A stretch of DNA of 23,594 nucleotides from DATELY01 sp040513115 (lineage in GTDB: Bacteria > Pseudomonadota > Gammaproteobacteria > Steroidobacterales > Steroidobacteraceae): positions 1 to 23,594 of the forward strand of contig JBEVDW010000224.1 of NCBI GenBank assembly GCA_040513115.1. The letters are read 5' to 3'. Positions within the stretch are counted from its first letter, which is position 1; every line of letters begins with the position of its first letter. The notes beneath the pieces are model-generated. The model did not search any database and was not told where the DNA came from. It saw nothing but the letters and a program-made list of their open reading frames with translations. Shown piece after piece: positions 1-7,043 of this stretch. The translations under genes and the position numbers were made by a program.

Positions 1-51
1 TTCATCGCTTGGTCGCAGGGACTCCTGCAGCCTCATTCCGTCGGACGCTAG
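1..51 (+). CDS. C-terminal tail of a DUF2909-like small membrane protein (partial)
   Basis: Frame 1 stays open from the window edge to a TAG at 49-51 and reads ...GLLQPHSVGR. Small DUF2909 (twin-transmembrane) proteins sit just upstream of SURF1 in many proteobacterial aa3-oxidase clusters and, as I recall them, end in a similar Trp/Gly-rich helix followed by a Q/TPHG-type tail. The match and the position directly before SURF1 support the call. Only 16 codons are visible, so this rests on context and a short motif. The upstream sequence would settle it. Confidence 0.45.
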   Translation, partial: FIAWSQGLLQPHSVGR

Positions 52-76
52 CAGGGCGCGCTCGAGCGCTTAAGAC

Positions 77-814
77 ATGCAGTTCGCTGGCAGGCGCTTT
101 TCTCCTTCGCTGTTCGCCGTGATCCTGACGGTCGCGACCGTCACCGGCTTCGTGCGCCTCGGACTCTGGCAACTGGATCGCGCCGCGGAGAAGCGTGAGT
201 TGGCGGCGACGTTCGAGCGGGGTGCCGAGCACACCGTGCAGCTCACGCCCGCAACCCTGGCGCGCTTGCCCCTGTATCAGCAAATCGAGGCGCGGGGGCG
301 GTATGACGGAGGACGCCAGGTGCTGCTCGACAATATGCCGAGCCTCGGTGGCAGCTCGGGGCGACCTGGGTACCACGTGTGGACCCTGTTACATCTCGAG
401 CGGGGCGGCGCAGTGCTGGTGAACAGAGGATGGGTGCCGATGACGGACAGCCGCGAACGCCCCCCAACCGTCGCGGTAGATGACAAACCCCGCGCCGTGG
501 TGGGACGCCTGGCCTATCTTCCGGAACCGGGTCTGCGCTTGAGTGCGACCGTGCCGCGGGGACGTTGGCCTGAAGTGATGTATTACCCAACCAGCAAAGA
601 GCTATCGAGGTTGTTTGGTGAGCCCGTGCCCGCGCGCATCGTATTGCTGGATCCGCACGCACCCAATGGCTACGAACGCGTGTGGCAGATGCGCACGACG
701 GACTTCGGTCCGGAACGCCACATCGGCTACGCAGTCCAGTGGTTTGCGCTGGCGCTTGCTGTGGTCGTGGTCTTCATTGTCGTGAACCTGAAGAAAGCGC
801 CGCTTGCCCCATGA
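77..814 (+). CDS. surf1: SURF1 family cytochrome c oxidase assembly protein
   Basis: A 245-residue inner-membrane protein with the SURF1 layout: one N-terminal helix (about residues 10-30), a periplasmic domain, and a C-terminal helix (about 218-238). Family signatures are visible: LGLWQLDRAAEKRE after the first helix, RGRYD near residue 73, VNRGWVP near 115, and HIGYAVQWFALAL at the start of the last helix. SURF1 assists heme a insertion into subunit I of aa3-type oxidase. The ATG at 77 gives a normal-length protein that begins shortly before the first helix. The stop overlaps the next start as ATGA (811-814), so the two genes are probably translationally coupled. The heme A and heme O synthase genes that follow fit the role. 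Confidence 0.93.
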   Translation: MQFAGRRFSPSLFAVILTVATVTGFVRLGLWQLDRAAEKRELAATFERGAEHTVQLTPATLARLPLYQQIEARGRYDGGRQVLLDNMPSLGGSSGRPGYHVWTLLHLERGGAVLVNRGWVPMTDSRERPPTVAVDDKPRAVVGRLAYLPEPGLRLSATVPRGRWPEVMYYPTSKELSRLFGEPVPARIVLLDPHAPNGYERVWQMRTTDFGPERHIGYAVQWFALALAVVVVFIVVNLKKAPLAP

Positions 815-1440
815 ACGCTGCTGCACATTCGAACTCTCCGCCCAGGCGCTCGCGTACGTCAATCTGGATGCTCGTGGCGCTCTTTTTCACTCCGCTCCTG
901 GTGGCCTTCGTGCTGTATTACGGGTTGCCCAACTGGCGCCCGCCGGGTACGACCAGTCATGGGGATCTCATGGTGCCGGCCCGTACCTTGCCGGCGCTGC
1001 CGTTCAGAGTCGGCGAGGTAGGTCACGAGGCGCGCGTGGATCCGCAGTTCTGGCAAGGCAAGTGGTCGCTCGTGTTCACGGGAGCACCCGAGTGCGATAC
1101 CCGCTGTCGCAAGGCGCTCGTCGACATGCGCCAGGTGCGACTCGCGTTGAATCAAGAGATGTCCCGCGTGCAACGCGTGTTCGTGCCGACGGGCGAGTGT
1201 TGCAATAAGAATGAATTCGCCGCGCATGAGGGGCTGCTGATCGCGCAGCTGCCGTCCGCGCAGTTGCAGCGCTTCTACGCTCAGCTGCCGCGCTATGTGG
1301 ATGGCGAGCCGGACCGGGCCGGACGCATCTACGTCGTCGATCCGCTGGGCAATGTCATGATGAGCTACAGTGCCACCGCTCCAGCAGCAGGGATGCTCAA
1401 AGACTTGAAGAAATTGCTGAAGCTGTCGCACATCGGCTGA
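811..1440 (+). CDS. SCO-like membrane-anchored protein of the oxidase cluster
   Basis: A 209-residue protein with one N-terminal membrane helix (about residues 17-37) and a periplasmic domain that resembles the thioredoxin/SCO fold. After a WSLVFTGAPE strand comes C95-DTR-C99, a CxxxC spaced like the copper-binding pair of SCO1/SenC. There is also a vicinal Cys pair at 130-131. A conserved-looking RIYVVDPLGNVMMSY lies near the end. SCO proteins normally carry a His copper ligand just before that last strand. I see no His there, so copper binding is uncertain. The start at 811 overlaps the SURF1 stop. Longer in-frame starts upstream lie inside SURF1 and are unlikely. In Pseudomonas an uncharacterised gene sits in this position between SURF1 and ctaA, and a role in oxidase assembly or thiol chemistry is inferred. 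Confidence 0.75.
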   Translation: MNAAAHSNSPPRRSRTSIWMLVALFFTPLLVAFVLYYGLPNWRPPGTTSHGDLMVPARTLPALPFRVGEVGHEARVDPQFWQGKWSLVFTGAPECDTRCRKALVDMRQVRLALNQEMSRVQRVFVPTGECCNKNEFAAHEGLLIAQLPSAQLQRFYAQLPRYVDGEPDRAGRIYVVDPLGNVMMSYSATAPAAGMLKDLKKLLKLSHIG

Positions 1441-1459
1441 GGAGATTCGACTGCTGGTG

Positions 1460-1479
1460 CGCTGGCTGACCCGCCAGCG
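1460..1479 (+). other. Hairpin between the SURF1/SCO-like pair and ctaA
   Basis: CGCTGGC and GCCAGCG form a perfect 7-bp stem around a 6-base loop in the 89-base spacer. There is no clear T-tract after it (TCTTCGCTTG). It could be a weak terminator or an mRNA processing or stability element. The surrounding spacer holds no other clear signal. Confidence 0.35.
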
Positions 1480-1529
1480 TCTTCGCTTGCCCTGAACCTG
1501 GGTTTGCCTGCGGCTGGCGCCGGACCGGC

Positions 1530-2561
1530 ATGAACGCACTACAGAACATGAGCGCATCACCAAAACTTCACCGCTTCCGACGCCTGGCCCGCATCGCTGC
1601 CGTGCTCGCCTTCGGTGTCGTCGTACTCGGCGCATACGTCCGTCTGAATGCCGCGGGGCTCGGTTGCCCCGATTGGCCCGGGTGCTATGGGCATTTGAGC
1701 GCGGCGCAGGCAGCCGAGAATCTGACGCACATCGAGTCGGCGTATCCGTCGCGTCCTTTCGAGTATGCGAAAGCGCACAAGGAGATGGTGCATCGGTATT
1801 TCGCCGCGTCGCTCGGACTGCTCATCCTGGTACTGGCCGTGTTCGCGTGGAGCAATCGGCGCGATCCGGAGCAGCCGCTCGTGTTGCCGCTGGTCCTGGT
1901 GGGACTCGTCATCTTCCAGGGACTGCTCGGCATGTGGACGGTGACCTTGCTGCTGAAGCCGCTGATCGTGGTCCTGCATCTACTCGGCGGCCTCTCCACG
2001 TTCGCGTTGCTCGCATGGCTCGCACTGGCCGCGCCGGACCAGCGCGACGCGCTCGAGCATCGGCGCCTGCAACCGCTCGCAATCACGGCTCTTGCCGTGC
2101 TCGTGCTGCAGATTTCGTTGGGCGGTTGGACGAGCAGCAATTATGCCGCGCTCGCGTGCCCGGACTTTCCCACGTGTCAGAACTCTTACTGGCCGCACAT
2201 GGATGCCGCGGATGCTTTCGTCCTGTGGCGCGGCTTGGGGACCGATTACGAGGGTGGCGTGCTGGATCACCCGGCACGGGTTGCGATCCATTTCGTGCAC
2301 CGTCTCGGCGCCGTGCTCGCGGCGTTGGTCATCGGCTTTACCGCGCTGACGGTCTGGCGGCGCGCACGCTCGAGCTCGCTGCAGGCAGCGGCAGCGCTGC
2401 TCGGCCTGGTGCTCGTCGCGCAGCTGGTGCTCGGTCCATTGATGGTGATGCGCGGGATGCCGCTGGATCTGGCCACGGCACACAACGCGGTCGCCGCCCT
2501 GTTGCTGGCGGCGCTCCTCAGGGTGACGCGCCTCGTCAGTGTGCCTGCCGCCAGACTCTAG
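1530..2561 (+). CDS. ctaA: Heme A synthase (COX15/CtaA)
   Basis: Oxidises the C8 methyl of heme O to a formyl group, making heme A for aa3 oxidases. The 343-residue protein has about eight helices in two four-helix halves. Each half shows the expected pair of His ligands: H88 in EMVHRYFA and H150 in VVLHLLGG, then H257 in FVHRLGAV and H318 in ATAHNAVA. Two external Cys pairs are also present, GCPDWPGC (46 and 52) and CPDFPTC (210 and 216), as in type-2 CtaA/COX15. The first Met (1530) is used here, but Met7 (1548) is equally possible because neither has a clear Shine-Dalgarno. The next gene, 80 bases on, makes its substrate, heme O. Confidence 0.95.
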   Translation: MNALQNMSASPKLHRFRRLARIAAVLAFGVVVLGAYVRLNAAGLGCPDWPGCYGHLSAAQAAENLTHIESAYPSRPFEYAKAHKEMVHRYFAASLGLLILVLAVFAWSNRRDPEQPLVLPLVLVGLVIFQGLLGMWTVTLLLKPLIVVLHLLGGLSTFALLAWLALAAPDQRDALEHRRLQPLAITALAVLVLQISLGGWTSSNYAALACPDFPTCQNSYWPHMDAADAFVLWRGLGTDYEGGVLDHPARVAIHFVHRLGAVLAALVIGFTALTVWRRARSSSLQAAAALLGLVLVAQLVLGPLMVMRGMPLDLATAHNAVAALLLAALLRVTRLVSVPAARL

Positions 2562-2641
2562 TGAAGCAGCGAATCGTGCTGAGCTCCACGCCGGCGCCTG
2601 TAGAATCCCCGCCTGTTCAACCTTGCGACGCATCTGGCGCA

Positions 2642-3550
2642 ATGCACGTGACTGCCGACACCCTGCCACCGGCCAACATTCAAGCGTCTTGGCGCGACTT
2701 CTACCAACTGGGTAAGCCGCGCGTCGTGCTGTTGATCGTGTTCACGGCCGTGGTCGGCATGTTGCTGGCAACGCCAACGCTGCCGCCGCTGGCGACGTTG
2801 CTGCTCGCGACGGTCGGCATCGGCCTCGCTGCATCCGCAGCCGCAGCGATCAACCACGTGCTGGATCGCCGCTTCGATGTGCAGATGGCACGCACTCGCA
2901 ATCGTCCCGTCGTGAAGGGCCGTGTGTCGGGGCGCGCCGCGCTCACCTATGCGGGCATCCTGGCCGCCGCTTCCATGTACGTGCTGTGGGCCTGGATCAA
3001 TCCGCTCACAGCGCTGCTGACGTTCGGTTCGTTGATCGGCTACGCGGTGGTGTACACGGTGTGGCTCAAGCACGCGACGCCCCAGAACATCGTGATCGGC
3101 GGTGCCGCGGGTGCCGCGCCGCCAGTGCTCGGTTGGACTGCGGTCACCGGTTCCCTCGATCCGCACGCGCTCTTGTTGTTCTTGATCATCTTCACATGGA
3201 CGCCGCCGCATTTCTGGGCGCTCGCGATCGCGCGTCGCGATGAGTACGCCCAGGCGGGCATTCCCATGCTGCCCGTCATCTACAGCGTCGCGTTCACTGA
3301 GTTGCAGATCCTGCTGTACACGATTCTGCTCGTGATCGTGACACTGCTGCCATATCTCACGGGCATGAGCGGCTTGCTGTATCTCATCGCCGCCATCGTG
3401 CTGGGCGCACTCTTTCTCAAGCATGCGTTGGCGTTGAAGGTGCGTGATGACGCCGGACTACCGATGAAGACGTTCGGCTTCTCGATCACCTACCTCGCGT
3501 TCCTGTTCGCGGCGCTGCTGATCGACCACTACGTGGTGATTAGACTCTAG
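2642..3550 (+). CDS. ctaB: Protoheme IX farnesyltransferase (heme O synthase)
   Basis: A 302-residue UbiA-family polytopic enzyme that attaches a farnesyl group to protoheme to give heme O. The prenyl-diphosphate/Mg2+ motif NxxxDxxxD is at N71, D75 and D79, followed by QMARTRNRP, the family's M-RT-RP extension. The second signature YAQAGIPMLPV lies in the second half. About nine helices are evident and the length matches bacterial CtaB/CyoE. The frame is open far upstream, but those residues overlap ctaA in another frame and are Arg/Ala-rich shadow sequence. The ATG at 2642, 21 residues before GKPRVV, is the sensible start. No clear Shine-Dalgarno is visible. A SCO1 gene, which follows ctaB in some relatives, is absent here. 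Confidence 0.95.
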   Translation: MHVTADTLPPANIQASWRDFYQLGKPRVVLLIVFTAVVGMLLATPTLPPLATLLLATVGIGLAASAAAAINHVLDRRFDVQMARTRNRPVVKGRVSGRAALTYAGILAAASMYVLWAWINPLTALLTFGSLIGYAVVYTVWLKHATPQNIVIGGAAGAAPPVLGWTAVTGSLDPHALLLFLIIFTWTPPHFWALAIARRDEYAQAGIPMLPVIYSVAFTELQILLYTILLVIVTLLPYLTGMSGLLYLIAAIVLGALFLKHALALKVRDDAGLPMKTFGFSITYLAFLFAALLIDHYVVIRL

Positions 3551-3612
3551 GCCCTCACGCGTTAGGCTCGAGAAGCGAATACATGAGCGGTGCGACCTTG
3601 TGCCTAACCTCA

Positions 3613-3636
3613 GCCTAGAGCCCACGGCCTAGAGCC
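3613..3636 (+). repeat. Direct repeat GCCTAGAGCC x2 in the ctaB-vanZ spacer
   Basis: GCCTAGAGCC occurs at 3613-3622 and again at 3627-3636. A 9/10 inverted copy (GACTCTAGGC) lies at 3543-3552 across the ctaB stop codon. Either direct copy could pair with it to close the 93-base spacer into a stem. Confidence 0.6.
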
Positions 3637-3643
3637 TTCCTCC

Positions 3644-4840
3644 ATGGCTTCCAGCTCAAGCCGCTTCGCTCCGTGGTTGCTGCTTGCCGTCATCGCTCTC
3701 ATCGCATACGGCTCGCTGTATCCGTTCCGGTTCGAGCCCGCCGCCGTGCGCGGCGGATTGTTGCAAGCCATGCAAGAGCTGACCTGGGCGCGCGCGGGCC
3801 GCGGCGATCGCGTTTCGAACGTTCTCTTGTATCTGCCACTTGGGTTCTGCGTCTATCTCTGGCTCAGCGCGCGGTTGGGATTCGTGCGCACGACACTGGT
3901 GGCGCTGGGGCTCGGATTCAGCGTGTCGTTCAGCATCGAGATTGCGCAGGCGTATCTGTCACCGCGCGTACCGAGCCTTAAGGACCTCGTGCTCAATGTA
4001 CTCGGCACGAGCCTGGGTGTCATCGCTGGTGCTGGATGGACAGCGCTCAGCGCTCTGCTGCCCATTCCCTCACGCAGCGAAGCGCCGCGTCGGGATCCGG
4101 CCGCAATTGCAGTGGTACTGCTGTGGCTCGGCTGGCGGCTGGCACCGTTCATTCCGCGGGTGGATCTCGGGCAGTTGAAGCGTGCGCTGCAGCCCTTGTT
4201 CGATCCGCAGCTACACCTCGCCGCTGTTGGAAGCTATCTGTGTTATTGGCTGATCGTGAGCCATGCGTTGTTCTCGCTGACCCGTCGACAGCTGCATGTC
4301 GAGGTATTACTCATTTTGATCACCGTCGTCCTGATGGGACGATTGCTGGTCGGGCATGAGGGTTTCAATCCTTCTGAGCTCGCGGCATTGCTGCTCGTGT
4401 TGCCGGGAATGATTCTGTTCGATCGGATCCGCTCGGTTCCCACGCAAGCACTGCTGTTGGTAGCCCTCAGCACGATCGTGCTGGTGGAACGCCTGTTCCC
4501 ATTCAATTTCGTCGCGACACCGGGATCTTTCGACGCGCTCGCGCCGGTACATTGGGCGCAAGCCGGTTTCCCTGTGCACTCGCCCCTGTTGCTGCAAAAG
4601 CTGTTCGTGTTGGCCGCATTGTGGTGGCTGCTGCGGCAGCTGGGTGCAGCACCACGTGCCGTTGGTGTCGTCCTGGTGGGCTTCATCCTCGGCATAGAAA
4701 TCTTGCAACTGTGGCTGCCGCAACGTCAGGCCAGCATCGCGGAGCCTTTGCTCGCGCTACTGGTCGCGCTGGCGCTGAGTGCCATCAGCGGCGAGCGCGT
4801 ACTTCCCGCGCGGCCGTTGACAGTCAGAGCACGGCGCTGA
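3644..4840 (+). CDS. Membrane protein with two VanZ-like halves
   Basis: A 398-residue polytopic membrane protein. The N-terminal half is a clear VanZ-like domain: LYPFRF at 25-30, then E99-x2-Q102...R108-x2-S111-x2-D114-x3-N118-x2-G121, the usual VanZ acidic/polar pattern. The C-terminal half repeats the plan: LFPFNF at 284-289, then E352-x2-Q355-x2-LPQ-R361-x2-S364-x2-E367. In this copy the Asp is Glu and the Asn is lost. Roughly eleven helices are predicted by eye. VanZ itself gives low-level teicoplanin resistance, but the function of most VanZ-like proteins is unknown and I assign none. No Shine-Dalgarno precedes the ATG; the leader is GCCTTCCTCC. It may be transcribed with ctaB or alone. 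Confidence 0.85.
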   Translation: MASSSSRFAPWLLLAVIALIAYGSLYPFRFEPAAVRGGLLQAMQELTWARAGRGDRVSNVLLYLPLGFCVYLWLSARLGFVRTTLVALGLGFSVSFSIEIAQAYLSPRVPSLKDLVLNVLGTSLGVIAGAGWTALSALLPIPSRSEAPRRDPAAIAVVLLWLGWRLAPFIPRVDLGQLKRALQPLFDPQLHLAAVGSYLCYWLIVSHALFSLTRRQLHVEVLLILITVVLMGRLLVGHEGFNPSELAALLLVLPGMILFDRIRSVPTQALLLVALSTIVLVERLFPFNFVATPGSFDALAPVHWAQAGFPVHSPLLLQKLFVLAALWWLLRQLGAAPRAVGVVLVGFILGIEILQLWLPQRQASIAEPLLALLVALALSAISGERVLPARPLTVRARR

Positions 4841-4873
4841 AGCCGCGGCCCTCGCCACCATGGCCATCCAAGC

Positions 4874-4879
4874 TACAAT
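4874..4879 (+). promoter_or_regulatory. Possible -10 element of uvrD (near-leaderless)
   Basis: TACAAT ends 10 bases before the preferred uvrD ATG (4890). Initiation about 7 bases downstream would leave an almost leaderless mRNA, which fits the lack of any Shine-Dalgarno there. The expected -35 position (about 4851-4856, CTCGCC) is not consensus, so the promoter is tentative. A TTGACA at 4817-4822 is too far away to pair with it. Confidence 0.35.
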
Positions 4880-4889
4880 CCGCGCCCCC

Positions 4890-7043
4890 ATGGATGTCTC
4901 GCACCTCATCGAATCGCTCAATGAAGCACAGCGCCAGGCCGTGACGGCGCCGCTCGCGCCCACGTTGGTGCTGGCAGGCGCGGGCAGCGGCAAGACGCGG
5001 GTGCTCACGCATCGCGTTGCTTGGCTGGTCGAAGTCGAAGGCGTCTCGCCGCACGGCATTCTTGCCGTGACATTCACGAACAAGGCCGCCGGAGAAATGC
5101 GTGGCCGCATCGAATCGATGTTGCATCTGCCGAGCGCGCCGTTGTGGATCGGCACCTTTCACGGCATCGCGCATCGGCTGTTGCGTATTCATTGGCGCGA
5201 GGCCGGCCTTGCACAAAGCTTTCAGATTCTCGATGCGGAAGATCAACTGCGCATCGTGCGACGTTTACTGAAGTCCTCGAACCTCGACGAATCGCGCTGG
5301 GTACCGAAAGAGATCGTCTGGTTCATCAACGCACGCAAGGACGAGGGCCTGCGTCCGCAACAGTTGAAGGACGATGGCGATCCCACGCGGCGCCAGATGA
5401 TTCACCTGTATCAGGCGTACCAGGATCACTGCGAACGCAGCGGCGTCGTGGATTTCGCAGAGCTCCTGCTGCGTGCCTATGAGCTGTGGCGCGATCGTCC
5501 GGATGTGCTGGCACATTACCGTACGCGGTTCCGCCACGTGCTCGTGGACGAGTTCCAGGACATCAACACGATTCAGTATGCGTGGCTGCATGCGCTGTGC
5601 GGCCCCGACGGATTGCCCTTCGCCGTGGGCGATGACGATCAATCCATCTATCGCTGGCGCGGCGCGCGCGTGGAGAACCTGCATCAGTTCCGGCGCGATT
5701 ACCCGGCACTGCAGATGTTTCGCCTGGAGCAGAACTATCGTTCCACCGGCAACATCCTCGCAGTCGCAAACGCGCTGATCGAGCACAACACCGGACGCCT
5801 CGGCAAGAACTTGTGGACCAGCGGCGAGCAGGGTCATCCCGCGCGTCTATACGCAGCGTACAACGAGCGCGATGAAGCCGACTTCGCCGTCAACCGCATT
5901 CGCGATTGGGTATTGAAGGGCGGCAGCCGTCGCGATTGCGCGATTCTGTATCGCTCGAACGCACAATCGCGCGTGTTTGAAGAGGCGCTCATTTCCGCAC
6001 GTATTCCGTATCGTGTGTACGGTGGTCTGCGGTTCTTCGAGCGCGCCGAGATCAAAGATGCGCTCGCCTATCTGCGGTTCATATTCAATCGCGCGGACGA
6101 CGCCTCGTTCGAACGCATCGTCAACCTGCCCACACGGGGTATCGGCAACAAGACACTCGATACCATCCGTACTTACGCCCGCAACAACGCGACCTCTATG
6201 TGGCATGCGGCCGGCGCCAGCGTCACCGAGTTGGGAGCGCGGATGGGTCAGAACCTGCATGGCTTTCTGCTGCTCATCGAACAGCTGCAGCAGCAGATCG
6301 CGGGTTTGCCACTGCACGAGCAAGTGGATCACGTCATCAATGCCAGTGGTCTGGTCGCCTACTACCAGCAGGACAAGAGTGATCGCGGCGAGGCGCGCGT
6401 CGAGAACTTGAATGAACTTGTCAGTGCGGCGCGCGGCTTCGATGTCAGCGAAGGCGATGACATGCCGCCGCTGGCGGCTTTTCTGTCACACGCCGTTCTC
6501 GAGTCGGGCGAGGATCAGGCCAGCGAATGGGAGGACAGCGTGCAGATGATGACGCTGCACTCAGCCAAGGGCCTCGAGTTTCCGGTCGTATTCCTGTGCG
6601 GCATGGAAGATGGCTTGTTCCCGCATCAACGCTCGATCACCGATGTTGCCGGGCTCGAAGAAGAACGTCGTCTCTGCTACGTCGGCGTGACGCGCGCGAT
6701 GCGCGAGCTCTATCTGACGTACGCCGAGCAGCGACGCCTGCATGGCATTGACAGCTATGGTGCGCGCTCGCGCTTCCTGGGCGAAATCCCTGCCGAGTTG
6801 CTCGAAGAAATTCGACCGCGCGTGCAGATCTCGCGGCCCGTCTACGCCGCGCGTCGCTCTGTCGTGATGGAAGAGCCGGTAGGCGGCGTGCGCTTAGGGC
6901 AGCGCGTGCGTCACGGCAAGTTTGGCGATGGTGTCGTGCTCGATCTCGAAGGGCAGGGTTCTCATGCCCGCGTGCAAGTGAACTTCGAGCGCCAAGGTAC
7001 GAAGTGGCTGATGTTGGCGTACGCGAATCTGGAGCCGTTGTGA
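4890..7043 (+). CDS. uvrD: DNA helicase II (UvrD)
   Basis: A superfamily-1 3'-5' DNA helicase for nucleotide excision and mismatch repair. With the ATG at 4890 the protein is 717 residues and begins MDVSHLIESLNEAQRQAV, closely matching E. coli UvrD (720 residues). An upstream in-frame ATG at 4860 would add ten unmatched residues. Visible motifs in order are the Q motif (LNEAQ), Walker A GAGSGKT (30-36), VDEFQD (about 220), GDDDQSIYRWRGA, LEQNYRST, VQMMTLHSAKGLEF and RRLCYVGVTRAM. The C-terminal VRHGKFGDGVV...LEPL is the Tudor-like RNA-polymerase-binding tail typical of UvrD/PcrA. Its TGA overlaps the GTG of trkA (7040-7043), so this repair gene heads the potassium-uptake and cell-wall gene chain. 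Confidence 0.96.
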   Translation: MDVSHLIESLNEAQRQAVTAPLAPTLVLAGAGSGKTRVLTHRVAWLVEVEGVSPHGILAVTFTNKAAGEMRGRIESMLHLPSAPLWIGTFHGIAHRLLRIHWREAGLAQSFQILDAEDQLRIVRRLLKSSNLDESRWVPKEIVWFINARKDEGLRPQQLKDDGDPTRRQMIHLYQAYQDHCERSGVVDFAELLLRAYELWRDRPDVLAHYRTRFRHVLVDEFQDINTIQYAWLHALCGPDGLPFAVGDDDQSIYRWRGARVENLHQFRRDYPALQMFRLEQNYRSTGNILAVANALIEHNTGRLGKNLWTSGEQGHPARLYAAYNERDEADFAVNRIRDWVLKGGSRRDCAILYRSNAQSRVFEEALISARIPYRVYGGLRFFERAEIKDALAYLRFIFNRADDASFERIVNLPTRGIGNKTLDTIRTYARNNATSMWHAAGASVTELGARMGQNLHGFLLLIEQLQQQIAGLPLHEQVDHVINASGLVAYYQQDKSDRGEARVENLNELVSAARGFDVSEGDDMPPLAAFLSHAVLESGEDQASEWEDSVQMMTLHSAKGLEFPVVFLCGMEDGLFPHQRSITDVAGLEEERRLCYVGVTRAMRELYLTYAEQRRLHGIDSYGARSRFLGEIPAELLEEIRPRVQISRPVYAARRSVVMEEPVGGVRLGQRVRHGKFGDGVVLDLEGQGSHARVQVNFERQGTKWLMLAYANLEPL

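Noticed and set aside
2618..2625. Promoter for ctaB around TGTAGAAT near 2600-2606
   Set aside because: A -10-like TAGAAT exists upstream of ctaB, but no -35 at suitable distance is visible, so I did not list it as a feature.
1664..2641. Long in-frame upstream extension of ctaB
   Set aside because: It overlaps ctaA in another frame and is Arg/Ala-rich with no family match. CtaB homology begins near 2642.
4817..4822. TTGACA as the -35 of uvrD
   Set aside because: It is over 50 bases from the TACAAT -10 and lies in the end of the VanZ-like coding sequence.
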